From the NCBI GenBank assembly GCA_032718475.1, contig JAUCBJ010005401.1, positions 1-27,606 on the forward strand: DNA of 27,606 bases, read 5' to 3'. The notes beneath the pieces are model-generated. The model ran no database searches, had not been told where the DNA came from, and was given only the letters and a program-made list of their open reading frames with translations. The position numbers and the translations under genes are program-made. This stretch comes from Nemertoderma westbladi (lineage: Eukaryota; Xenacoelomorpha; Nemertodermatida; Nemertodermatidae). This document shows, piece after piece, positions 8,040 to 17,060 of this stretch; position 1 is the stretch's first letter, and the number at the start of each line of letters is the position of its first letter.

Positions 8040-9397
8040 GCCGAAAATACGGGACAATTTTCTCAGAGAGTCATTACTTTGAAACAAATATTTTTATCTG
8101 AAAAGTCCACACTTTTTCTCACTAAAATTTGTAGAGCAAGAAAGTGCATCTTTCGACTACTTTCTATCCCTAAATTTCTGATAGAAAGTGCAAAATTCTA
8201 GCTCAGTCGACCAACAGGTGCTGTGTTATTAGTTCGAGACCTGATGGCAGAAAAGTGCTAATTACTGAATTATGAACATTGGAAAATTTTATTTTATTTA
8301 TTCGTGGGGAATTATTTGTAGTTATGCTCTTAAACTTTATAGTACAACTAAATAATGACGTGGTGACATATGGAAATACTGTACATAGTAAATGTATGGC
8401 GTGGAGATATGGTTGTGCGAAATTCATTTTATTTACCGGAAATGAGTTTTATAAATATAGGCCCTAATAGATTAAAAAAAGGGTCAATTAGTTGTAGATA
8501 AAATAGTTGTTGATAAAAAAAAACGTGTCAGAAATAACTTATTGTCACTCCTGTAATTTAATTTAACCAAAATTCAGATGTTCTGCCCTCGTGTATTGAA
8601 TTTTGCATTTGCAATTTCGCATTTCGATTTTAGGTGCAATTCCTGCAAAACCTAAAACTCTCGGACAGCATTATTGAATTTGGGTAAATTAAAATTAAAA
8701 TTAGTGACAAAAAGTGCTCATTTCCGAGACTGTTCTCTATCGAAGAACATTACTTTCTCAGCAAGTCCAAATCTAGATCAGAAATATTATATCTTTGCAC
8801 TAAGCCCACACTTTTGGTGTGTTATATTTCTCAGAAATTCCTGTAAAGATAAGTACCCCGCGAAACCTACCCTAAAGCAAATAAATAACACATCCCCACG
8901 ATCCGATCAAAATTGCTAAATGCTTAAGGGGCCAAGTATAACCCCCGCAGAAATGAAATTTTCGAAAAGTTTACACAATTTTTTGTAGTTTGATAGAAGG
9001 GCTTTCATAAGGTGATAACGGTTTTCAACATTGAATTATTTTTTGACCTCAAAACTGCTCTTTTCAACAACATAATATATTGCGGATATTTATGACTCTG
9101 TGTATAAAACAACCTTTTTCTCAGTTTGCCGATTTTGACTTTTTTCATCACTAAATTCCCTACTACTATTTTATTTTTTACTCAATTTCCATCAAACATA
9201 TACCAAAATGTTCTGCAGCTTTAGTACTACTATCGTTGGTTTTCTAAAACATCGGCACTGGCCACTACCTGGGATTTGTAGACATGTTAGATGTAATCAA
9301 ACTTTTAATTAAAAATCTTCATAACTCGAATCTCATCTAACTACTATTAGTCTTATAATAAAATAATATTTTTTATAACAACATTCATTACCTACAG
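8040..9397. other. Non-coding transposon-like remnant and upstream intron
   Basis: This AT-rich stretch has no supported gene. The sequence after the hAT-type terminus repeats themes such as AAAGTCCACACTTTT and AAGCCCACACTTTTGG, and ends with TTAAGGGGCC near 8925, which could be internal parts of an old non-autonomous element. The last ~350 bases are ordinary intron sequence leading to a splice acceptor at 9397. Confidence 0.4.
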
Positions 9398-9661
9398 CCA
9401 ATGTTTGTGCGAGAACGGAGGGGAATGTTTGCGGAACGGAGTCTGTCTGTGTTTACCTGGGTTCGCAGGGGACAGGTGCGAGAGGAGCTGCCCGGAAGGC
9501 CGGTGGGGTCACCAGTGTCAGGAGACCTGTCAGTGCGACAACGGGGGAATTTGCAACCCAAGGGACGGTCTTTGCCATTGTCCTGCTGGATTCCAAGGCG
9601 TCACCTGCAGTGAGAGATGCCCCTCGGATCATTACGGTCCCAACTGTAGCACAACATGCAG
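9398..9661 (+). CDS. EGF-module receptor-like gene, exon with two EGF modules
   Basis: This exon encodes two EGF/laminin-EGF-like modules of about 43 residues, each with eight cysteines. The first runs from CLCENGGEC to WGHQCQETC, the second from QCDNGGIC to GPNCSTTC. The acceptor is CCTACAG before 9398; the donor is GTTGGT at 9662. The exon begins with the last base of a split codon and ends with two bases (AG) of the next, so it is a symmetrical phase 2-2 exon. The spacing matches the extracellular repeats of MEGF10/11, Draper, SCARF and Tie receptors, which are secretory-pathway proteins, often used for recognising cells or debris. Which of these it is cannot be told without the rest of the gene. 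Earlier exons are not visible upstream. Confidence 0.9.
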
Positions 9662-10080
9662 GTTGGTGTATTAGTTATATATTGCTCGATGCATGTTGAC
9701 GCTATCAACATCTGAATCTTGTAATATCTGATATATGATTATTATGTAAAGCCAATAAATTATCATAGGTTTAATCGTTTCTACTTCAAATTATTATGAT
9801 TGTGATATACTGTCAGTTAATGAGTTAATGAAGGCACTGGTACTGCTATATCTCCATTACAAATACTTATGTCGGTGGGTTTATACCAGTATGCTACGTA
9901 AGGTCATGTAATGAAGGAGGCAACACAATGTACAACCTCGGTCACTCACATCTTATCTATGTCCGAAACCGAAACGCAACCATATTTTTGATAAAATTAA
10001 TTATTATTGCCCTTGTTCTACCCCTTTGCGGAGACAAAATGTCATATATTTTCTTATAGAATATACAGTAGGCTTAGCTT
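9662..10080. other. Intron sequence, nothing recognised
   Basis: AT-rich sequence downstream of the GTTGGT donor. No coding frame, RNA gene or repeat stands out. Confidence 0.6.
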
Positions 10081-10130
10081 CAGGGGCGTAGGCAGGGGGG
10101 TGGATACTGCTATGTATCCACCACCGCGAA
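10081..10130 (+). mobile_element. hAT-type (CAGGGGCGTA) transposon terminus
   Basis: CAGGGGCGTAGGCAGGGGGG begins here, a common end sequence of animal hAT elements and MITEs. The preceding 8 bases are CTTAGCTT. No inverted partner was found, so this is a truncated or very diverged copy. Confidence 0.4.
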
Positions 10131-10367
10131 AATTTTGGAACTTACACTAAGTACCGGTACTGAAGTAAACTGATATATTGTCATTCTCAATAGGCTCTCG
10201 CTTATCTACCTCTTTATGATCATACTGTAGCAAAATTTTGTAGGATTGATTGAAATTAAGAAATACAGTAGGTGTATGCAGGAGAAGGTGCTCCCAATTT
10301 TTGAAACGTTATAGTAATAAGGGTGATGTTGCGTAAGAGACAGTTTTCAAGCGGTCCTACGAATCAC

Positions 10368-10595
10368 CCAAAAGAACACAAAATTACCCAAAAATACACC
10401 AAAAAAAAACGCAAAAATACAAAAAACACAAAGAATTACCCACAAAAATACACAAAAAAACACAAAAATTCACAATAAAACACAAAAAACACAATAAAAC
10501 ACAAAAAAACAGAATGAACAATTGAGCATGTTTATATGTTTTTTTGTTGTTTTTTTTGTTTATGTCGTTTTTTGTTTGTATTTTTTGTGGTTTTC
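10368..10595. repeat. A-rich then T-rich low-complexity tract
   Basis: About 10368-10515 consists of loose CACAAAA/ACACAAAAA repeats. After about 20 mixed bases, 10535-10595 is rich in GTTTTTTTTG/TTTGTTT, roughly the complement of the first part, so a loose foldback is possible. No coding potential. Confidence 0.6.
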
Positions 10596-11448
10596 GATTA
10601 CCCTAGTGGCTGAGTACTAATTTGGGCGTTAATGTCCTGATTCTATGTTTTTTGTTAGTTTGTGGTGTGTAAGACTAGTTGTTTACCTGTTTATTTTTTA
10701 TATACAAGCCCCCTGTTAGTCAGTATGTCGCGTGCGACCTTTAATTAACATCTTATCTATGGCATCATCTTTAGCAGCCGGCTGGTGAGAGGAAATGTTG
10801 AGGTCAGCCAATGAAATTCCTGATAAGTTTGCTAAGAAAATACACAAGTCGTGATAATGCAAATAAATTGGGTATTTACATTGCTGATCGAGAACTGTCG
10901 CGGTGTGGCGTGGTAAAGGCGGCCGACAATCATTTAAGTACTGCAGGGCCGGATTAAGGTTATCAGGGCTGTGGGCTGAGTAATAAAAAGGGCCGTTTTC
11001 CAACGGGTACAAAATAACATGAAAAACTAAATATTTTACATATAATTATTATTAATTATTTACTATAAAGAAACCGAGTGCTAATTACAGCAATGGAGTA
11101 AACTCAAAAATTAATGCAAAAAGCACCTACAACTGAAAGAAAGACACAGAATTGTTTAATATTACAGTAAATTATTAACTAATAAAATACTAATTACAAT
11201 ACATAAAACATACAATAAAATTTTAATATACTGTATATATGGAAATTGTTACATATACAAATACATGCACATACAAATTGTTAGTTAGAGATGCATCAAT
11301 TGTTATTAAATTAAAATTATAATTTTAAATAAATTGTAATTTTTGTGAAATTGCAGATATTTGTGAACTGATATAGCAGAGGCTATCTATATAATATAAT
11401 ATATAGCGAACAAATATAATTATTATATAGGTTACATTATATGTTAAA

Positions 11449-11916
11449 TTAGACTGGAGGTTTCCGTGCTTTCCGTTTTGAAAAGTCTCTTATTATTTTT
11501 GATAGATCGATCTGGGACAAGACAGAGTTTTCGATATTCAGAATAGACAGACTGTTCAGGCGTTCCTGGCCCATTGTGCTCCGCAGCTGACTTTTGATTC
11601 GTTTCAACGTAGAGAAGGAACGCTCACCCTCGCAGACTGTAACCATGAGGGCTAAATAGATGCGGAGTATAACCTCAATATTGGGAAATGTCGATTCAAC
11701 TCCATTCCTTGTTATGAGAAGATACATAACAAGTTCTTTACTTGCATTAGTGTCCTTGCTTTTAAATTCGCTCAAGGTTTCTTTAGCAAAGGAAGAACTG
11801 ATAAACTTGGAGAAATGGATCAATTCGTTTGAAATACTGTCATCAAAGTCACCTGGATAAGATTCCAATAATTTCTTTGCGGACCTGGAAATATCAGCAG
11901 CCTGGCATAGTTTCTA
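11449..11916 (-). pseudogene. hAT transposase relic, C-terminal dimerisation domain
   Basis: This minus-strand frame encodes the C-terminal hAT dimerisation region. Its signature, ERSFSTLKRIKSQLRSTM followed by QERLNSLSILNIE, is characteristic of the hAT family, as is the preceding ESYPGDFDDSISNELIHF. The protein ends at a TAA read just below 11452. The frame is open back to about 11916 through KLCQAADISRSAKK, but the neighbouring upstream piece runs in another frame, so a single-base-type frameshift lies near 11894-11916. In living elements this domain pairs transposase subunits. Here it is a broken gene. Confidence 0.85.
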
Positions 11917-12150
11917 GGTTTGTTAGGAAACCGAATTTTTCAGAGAGATTTAAGTATGCCTTTAGGCGGACCTTGAGATCGGAAATCAAACGGTCTATAA
12001 TCGGTAAGAACGATTCCACCTCAAACTGTTTGCTTGGACATAATTCGGAATCTGGACAATCACCATCATCATACCTAGAAAAGAGTTTTGATGTAAAAGA
12101 TAATTGAACAGATGGCTTAACAAAACGAGAACAAAAAGAAGCATATGTGT
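11894..12150 (-). pseudogene. hAT transposase relic, middle part
   Basis: The minus-strand frame contains CPSKQFEVESFLPIIDRLI followed by DLKVRLKAYLNLSEKFGFL, which matches the region of ZMYM1-like hAT transposases just before the SYP...DF segment. It joins the downstream C-terminal relic only after a change of frame. The frame opens further to 12202, but that extension is translated GACA simple repeat and should not be counted as protein. Confidence 0.75.
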
Positions 12151-12202
12151 CTGTCGGTTTGTCTGTCTGTCCGTCTGTTAAAATATAATGAAAGCATTCC
12201 AC

Positions 12203-12772
12203 CTAGCTAGAAGTTTTGTTATGGTGGTTGGTTATCCTGGTTGCTGATTTCATTTCTGATGTCAGTTTTCATGTTTGACGGCAACCTATGTTTGTATGTC
12301 GGTTTTTCTGTCTGTCCAGCAATCTGCCTGTCAAAGTAATAAGCAGACAGACAGATTGTCTGATGTCTGATTTTTCCCCAAACTTCAGATTCTTTTTAAA
12401 CGAATGAAAACCTTTTTCAAACTTTGTTGCAATTATTGGACAGTTAACTTAGTTACTTAATTCGTATAATAATTAGCGTTATTTCACTTTCACCTAGAAA
12501 AGGAGTCAACTGGTAAACGGATTTTAAATGGTCATGACGCTTACAATAACATTCAATTTTATTTGAAATTAAACTTTTTTAAAATTCGATTTATAACGCA
12601 TTGAAAAGGTAAATAAATTTTCACTTTTATTCATTTTACTTTTTATGAAAATTCACTTTCACTTTTATGAAAAACCCAAAATCGACAAAATAACCAGTTA
12701 ACCCCATTTTTAACTCCAGACACACCACATAAATATATAATTTTACTAACTATAACATAACATATAACATAG
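12203..12772. other. Non-coding interruption between two hAT transposase pieces
   Basis: The 570 bases between the two coding relics are AT-rich with no open frame. They are either a transposase intron or later insertion. A foldback of TGTC/GACA repeats sits at 12320-12358 (12-bp stem with one mismatch), and another TCTGTC-rich tract lies just to the left at 12150-12180. Confidence 0.5.
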
Positions 12773-13342
12773 TTAACAAAGTATAACACTTGTATTACGT
12801 TTCCCTTTTCTTCTGGTTATTCTAACATAATCCTCACCGCATCGTTCTTTGCCTTGTTGTTCAAACTTAGGAAATTGAGTTCGCAACTCTTCAACAAATT
12901 CGGTTAATGACTTCAGCAAAGAAACAGCTTGGTTTATATCCAGAGAAGAGGATTGAAGAAGGGTGTTGGTAGACTGAAACCTTTCCAGAATTGTATGCCA
13001 GACTTCAGCCATTATTGATATTTCGAGTGATCCCATCTGATCAGCCAAACCCCTGGCTTCAGCACGACAATCCGGCTTCTGGGCACTGTTATTAGATATA
13101 TCCGTAAGGGCGGCATTACGAATTTCTCCATAACCTCGCTCAAGAGCACCTGTGGCATCTGCTCTGGCCGACCACCTTGTCTCCGAGAGGACCTTAACAG
13201 TTGGTAGCTTTCGATCTTTAAGATGGTTTTGCAAAATAGACCAGCGATAGGTAGAAGCAGAGAAAAATGAATATAATTTTTCAACAAAGCTTTGTAAGGC
13301 GTAACAGACACAAGTTTGTGGTTTGCTTTTCATCATGAACAT
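12773..13342 (-). pseudogene. hAT transposase relic, N-proximal catalytic part
   Basis: The minus-strand frame of 189 codons holds SFVEKLYSFFSASTYRWSIL and LPTVKVLSETRWSARADA, the pattern found in ZMYM1-like hAT transposases around the catalytic core. The first ~15 and last ~25 residues look less conserved and may be read into flanking sequence. The N-terminal zinc-finger and DUF4371-type region expected upstream (to the right on the plus strand) is missing. Full proteins of this group are about 600-800 residues; the three relics together give roughly 400. Confidence 0.8.
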
Positions 13343-13602
13343 AAGATAACCCTCCTATTTAGAATGAGCGTGTGGGTACGCTTTGTTGAGCGTTGCTACC
13401 GCTACTGGTTGACTGCTGATCGGTATTGATATATTATTGAGTCTGACGTCCGAGTAGTTTCAGAAATAATCGTGGTAAGCTGTCATTTATGTTTTATTTA
13501 TCAATTTCCCGAATTCATGATTCTGTAAGTCTATTAATAATATGGAGCAAAAGCATTCGGTCGCTCATATTGATTTTGAAGTCTTTTCGCGAAATCAATT
13601 AC

Positions 13603-13612
13603 AATTACAATC
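13603..13612 (+). repeat. Left target-site duplication of the LINE
   Basis: AATTACAATC at this position is repeated exactly at 15723-15732 on the far side of the LINE. It is preceded by another ATTACA unit, so the effective match is 10 bases. Confidence 0.7.
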
Positions 13613-13805
13613 TCAGGTCAGGTCAGGTATTCTAGGTCATTGATCAAGAAAACTTGCCACCTCCATGCAGCATAAAGGAGGTGCCACCTGTAGCTGCATA
13701 GACCCTCTTACTAGGGCAAATCTGGTCCTGTAACTAGGACCCCCTTCATTCTGGGATAAGGACACCCTTGGTCCTGGATTAAGGACCCATATACTTGGCT
13801 GCAGG

Positions 13806-14045
13806 GGTATATGGCCTGACCAGGCAGATGGTGATCTACCAATGGCTGGTCAGGAGTAGAGTGTTCTCATGTCCACTCTGAGGGCACTTCACTGCGACCT
13901 GCACCTGGCAGCAAGGGTACGGGGCATGACCCAGCAGATGAGCTGCAACAGCCAATGGTGGGTCATGTACGCCAGAGTAGATATGGGTGATGGGCCTCAT
14001 ATCTGACTCCATTGCGACACCCACCCTGTGGAATGGCAAACCAGG
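13806..14045 (+). repeat. Imperfect ~113-bp tandem duplication in the LINE 5' untranslated region
   Basis: Two units (about 13806-13916 and 13917-14045) share the order GGTATATGGCCTGACCAGGCAG / GGTACGGGGCATGACCCAGCAG (partial), then CCAATGG-TGGTCA, AGAGTAGA, a CTCTGAGGGC/CTCATATCTGA block, ACT-CATTGCGAC, and GGCA. Such repeats may act as promoter units in LINEs, but that is inference. Confidence 0.55.
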
Positions 14046-14101
14046 GTGTGGTATTTGCCCCGAGAGCTGACTCGGCAAAAAAGCACCCCCCAACCCCCAC
14101 T

Positions 14102-15568
14102 ATGGATTACATTAGTAATGCGGAGGTCCGGCCACTAGAGGCCAGTGGAATTACCGGACACAATCGGCCTCACAGGCGTCAGTTAACTCCTGACCGGCTG
14201 CCTGTCTCACCCCCTACTGGAGAGAGAGCAGCCAACAATTCTTTGAGCCCCTTTCCTGATGACCTTTCTGGCCCAAACCCTGGGTCACCAGGGAGGCCAG
14301 ATTGTGATGGGGAGAGGGATTCTGGAGTTGGAGGCTACTCTCATGTTCCACCCCGACCAACAAAGCCATTGGTGAATCTGAGGCAAGTCACTAGACTAGC
14401 CTCAGTAAACACCCTAACACTCGGGTCCCCAATGCGACAAGGTGAGCTGACTGCCTTGGCAGATAAGCTTTCTCTTAGCGCAGTGGGTGTTCAAGAGCAC
14501 CGAATGCAGACTGGACAGACTGATGAGGTTCTGATTAAGGACATGGGGGGCGGTTGGCCACTCGCCCTCGCGTCAGCAGATGATAGTGGCAATGGTGGAA
14601 TCTGGTCTATTGATGAATCCAACTGCACATGCAGCATTGGACAAAATAGACCAAATCTCTATACGATGGTATACGATGGTTCGACAACATTTGTGTCTAC
14701 TGTTGACGGTGACACAGAACCATTTGAAGTGTTATGGGGCGTCCTCCAAGGAGACACCCTTGCACCATTCTTGTTCATTATTGTGGTTGACTATGTTATA
14801 CGCATGTCCTTAGATCATCATAATGATGATGGGGTGATGATAACTCCACCTACTGGCTCCAGAAGTCGAGGAAATCCTGCCAAGTACCTAACTGGTCTAG
14901 ACTTTGCTGATGACTTAGGAGTACTCTCAGAATCATTAGAGGGAGCCCAGCGGCTCCTCAGCTCATTAGAACATGCTGCTTCTAGTGTTGGTCTTTTTAT
15001 TAACTCCAGAAAGACCAAAATTCTGACAGTTAACTTTGAAAGTCCTCAGCAAGTGTCTGATCGGATGAGCATAAGCTCAAAGGATGGTATGCTTGAGCAT
15101 GTGGACGACTTCTGTTACCTGGGATCATGGATCCGGAAGTCAGGTGAGGACCTTCGAATACGTAAGGGAAAGGCATGGGCAGCCTTGAATAGGCTTTCCA
15201 GGATTTGGAAGTCACCTAGAATTAATCGGAAACTTAAGGTCCGATTATTTAGAGCAGCAGTAGTTCCAGTACTCCTCTACGGGAGTCCATGCTGGGCTCT
15301 AACTGCTGAGGACACCAAATCTCTGGATGGCACATTCACAAGAATGCTACGCCGGGTACATTGTGTCAAGTACAATGCACACATCTCCAACCAGACACTA
15401 TATAACATTGGAGGTGTCTCATTGGTTCCCCCAAGCTTGACACCTGAACAAAATCGCCTCCGCTTTGCAGGACATTGCTTTCGCCGTGAGGACCAGCCAG
15501 TGCATAATTCTGTACTTTGGCAGCCTCATGGAGTGAATAAGCATGGTGGACAGCCCATGACTTTCTAG
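14102..15568 (+). CDS. LINE open reading frame, in-frame fusion of endonuclease and reverse-transcriptase fragments
   Basis: This 488-codon frame starts at the ATG at 14102 (MDYISNAEV). The first ~90 residues are proline-rich. Residues ~100-170 match the start of an APE endonuclease, including VGVQEHR at 128-134. Sequence then jumps to reverse-transcriptase motifs: GVLQGDTLAPFLFIIV from residue 213, and the catalytic FADD box (GLDFADDL) at about 268-271, then the thumb region with LFRAAVVPVLLYGSPCWAL. The rest of the endonuclease and the RT fingers, several hundred residues, are absent, yet the frame is unbroken across the junction near 14590-14660. It cannot encode a working endonuclease or polymerase. 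The stop at 15566-15568 (TAG) looks premature: see the next entry. Confidence 0.88.
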   Translation: MDYISNAEVRPLEASGITGHNRPHRRQLTPDRLPVSPPTGERAANNSLSPFPDDLSGPNPGSPGRPDCDGERDSGVGGYSHVPPRPTKPLVNLRQVTRLASVNTLTLGSPMRQGELTALADKLSLSAVGVQEHRMQTGQTDEVLIKDMGGGWPLALASADDSGNGGIWSIDESNCTCSIGQNRPNLYTMVYDGSTTFVSTVDGDTEPFEVLWGVLQGDTLAPFLFIIVVDYVIRMSLDHHNDDGVMITPPTGSRSRGNPAKYLTGLDFADDLGVLSESLEGAQRLLSSLEHAASSVGLFINSRKTKILTVNFESPQQVSDRMSISSKDGMLEHVDDFCYLGSWIRKSGEDLRIRKGKAWAALNRLSRIWKSPRINRKLKVRLFRAAVVPVLLYGSPCWALTAEDTKSLDGTFTRMLRRVHCVKYNAHISNQTLYNIGGVSLVPPSLTPEQNRLRFAGHCFRREDQPVHNSVLWQPHGVNKHGGQPMTF

Positions 15569-15682
15569 AGACGCATCTTAAATGACCCTGGCCTTAGAGA
15601 TGCGGATGATCTAGCAAATGTCATGGGTGATAGGGAGTTGTGGCGGTGCAATTTTGTTGACAGGCCGGCACAGCATTCTTAA
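15569..15682 (+). pseudogene. C-terminal tail of the LINE protein beyond a nonsense codon
   Basis: The same frame continues after TAG for 37 codons (RRILNDPGLRDADDLANVMGD...) to TAA at 15680-15682. The pattern ILxDxGL...L..xMxDRxLW is the usual end of proteins of this LINE type, so the TAG is a later nonsense mutation rather than the native stop. Confidence 0.65.
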
Positions 15683-15722
15683 AAATGCAGCTGCAATGCA
15701 GCATGCCGATTCTAGTAGTAGT

Positions 15723-15732
15723 AATTACAATC
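15723..15732 (+). repeat. Right target-site duplication of the LINE
   Basis: An exact copy of AATTACAATC at 13603-13612, immediately after the TAG-repeat tail. Confidence 0.7.
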
Positions 15733-16011
15733 CCCATTTTTCGTTCTGTTCGATTACTGACCTTTCCTCATTGGGCGTTGGCGTTTGGTTCAAATGAGTA
15801 TAAGAGACAGAAGTGGGACGCCAAACAAAAGACCGAATATGTTTTGAAAATGAATATAGTCGGCTATTTTAATTTCCTACAAATTTTGCAAGCGCCAATA
15901 CAATTTCAGTGAAATTATCGAATTTTACTGATATGGATGTGAATTTGATACTTGAACACTATTACTACTGTATATTGTATTGGTATTGGAATCTATTTCT
16001 TTATTTTCTAG
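15733..16011. other. Intron sequence before the second EGF exon
   Basis: No coding frame is supported. The stretch ends in a pyrimidine-rich tract (TTCTTTATTTTCTAG) serving the acceptor at 16011. It may include the far flank of the hAT element interrupted by the LINE, but no terminus is visible. Confidence 0.5.
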
Positions 16012-16134
16012 TTGTGCCAACAATGAGGTTTGTAACCCCTTCAGTGGTGAATGTGATTGCATACCCGGAAAAATGGGTTTCAATTGCGACAGATCGTGCC
16101 CGGAAGGAAAATTCGGAAGTGGTTGTACTAAAAG
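16012..16134 (+). CDS. EGF-module receptor-like gene, one-module exon
   Basis: A 123-base phase 2-2 exon encoding one EGF-like module, from CANNEVC to EGKFGSGC. The acceptor is TTTTCTAG before 16012; the donor is GTTAGT at 16135. Its first base completes the AG-T serine codon from the 9398-9661 exon, so the junction reads CSTTC-S-CANNEVC, with the same C-x-C spacing as uninterrupted module borders elsewhere in the gene. This agreement across a 6.35-kb intron is the strongest proof that the two exons belong together. The module has the usual eight cysteines and nothing damaged. Confidence 0.9.
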
Positions 16135-16274
16135 GTTAGTCCCAATTTAGAGATCTTTCAATATATTGGAAATAAGTTTTATAAAATGAGTTTTTCCCTC
16201 TATACTACTGTATAATACAGTAGCCTACACGTCATGGCTTCGGAATTTTACCCCACTTGATATATTTGCTTTAG

Positions 16275-16409
16275 TTGTGGTTGTGATAATGGCGCTAAAT
16301 GCGACCCACTCAATGGTTCCTGCTTATGTCGTAAGGGTTGGATGGGAACTACTTGTTCTGAGCCGTGCAAAATTGGTTTCTTCGGATCTAACTGTATAAA
16401 CGAGTGTCG
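16275..16409 (+). CDS. EGF-module receptor-like gene, one-module exon
   Basis: A 135-base phase 2-2 exon encoding one EGF-like module, from CGCDNGAKC to FGSNCINEC. The acceptor is TTTGCTTTAG before 16275; the donor GTAAGT at 16410 is canonical. The junction with the previous exon gives K-S-CGCDNGAKC. It is separated from that exon by a compact 140-base intron, so the pair may have arisen by exon duplication: a single-module exon in phase 2-2 can be added or lost without breaking the frame. Confidence 0.9.
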
Positions 16410-17013
16410 GTAAGTTATTTTATAGGTACGTAGTCAGCAAAGTCAACTGAGAGTCGGTATAGACTTTACTTACACATTTCGGTCGAATTTTTATTGATAT
16501 TTTATATATGAAGAATTAGTATTTTTATAAATTTATCCTTATAAAGTGTTTTATAGCGCTTATCTTATACCGGTAACTTCTACGGATACTAATATGTTTA
16601 TGTCTAGTAAGTGTACTTTTCATGGGCCCAGTAATCAGATATAGGGCTAGCTGAATTCCAAGACTCTGAGAGAGACGTGAGTGAATCTGAAATGTACGGC
16701 TTTCCAGATTGTTCGCCTAAACGTCAAATGTCAGATAGATTTGCAAATAATGTAGTCATATATAGCATTACAGTTGTTTCAAGAAAATAGATAACAATCT
16801 TGGAGCGCAAGTGTTTGAGAGTCAAATTTTTAATCCGAAATACAGTACCGATACTGCAAAGGGGGCAGGGAGTTTGACGGGTGGTGTGGTGAAATTTTAT
16901 AAATAGTTTTATTGCTTGCATCCAGCGCAGAATATAATGGGGATTGCAAATCTGAAAACCGCTTAGAGAGATCTCGTTTAGTTCTCGACTTATCGTGGAA
17001 TATCTGTCTGAAT

Positions 17014-17060
17014 CTGTCTGTCAAAATATAAGACAGACAGACAGACAACCGACCGATGGA
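17014..17060 (+). repeat. TGTC/GACA foldback
   Basis: CTGTCTGTC, a 9-base loop AAAATATAA, then GACAGACAG and further GACA units. Related sequences occur at 12150-12185 and 12320-12358. Confidence 0.6.

Larger units (their letters stand above)
10944..13342 (-). mobile_element. Truncated hAT transposon (ZMYM1-like group)
   Basis: The right-hand end relative to the transposase is CAGGGCCGGATTAAGG at 10944 on the plus strand, preceded by AAGTACTG, the possible 8-bp target copy. The transposase relic lies on the minus strand at 11449-13342. No inverted second terminus is visible before the LINE at 13613 or after it. The element has therefore lost its 5' part or that end is too diverged to see. 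The interval 10991-11448 between terminus and stop codon is AT-rich and non-coding. Confidence 0.65.
13613..15722 (+). mobile_element. Internally deleted non-LTR retrotransposon (LINE, APE type)
   Basis: The element starts with TCAGGTCAGGTCAGG, carries about 490 bases of 5' untranslated sequence, one open frame with endonuclease and reverse-transcriptase pieces, and ends in a short TAG-repeat tail (TAGTAGTAGT). A perfect 10-bp duplication, AATTACAATC, flanks it, so these are genuine insertion boundaries. It was therefore probably inserted already deleted, moved by proteins supplied from an intact relative. The exact clade (RTE- or CR1-like) is not settled from the fragments. It sits in the first visible intron of the EGF gene, in the same orientation. 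Confidence 0.85.

Noticed and set aside
8203-8919. Open frames of 62-81 codons at 8203-8427, 8279-8467 and 8674-8919
   Set aside because: Low-complexity, AT-driven composition, no motifs, lying in transposon-like non-coding DNA.
10716-11012. Minus-strand frame of 98 codons
   Set aside because: It runs through the hAT terminus at 10944, so part of it is translated terminal repeat. No family resemblance.
11660-12107. Plus-strand frames over the hAT transposase (11660-11860, 11829-12107)
   Set aside because: The minus strand carries the recognisable hAT motifs. These are shadows.
14012-14101. Longer start for the LINE protein at 14012
   Set aside because: The segment before the ATG at 14102 belongs to the duplicated 5' untranslated repeat and needs a non-ATG start.
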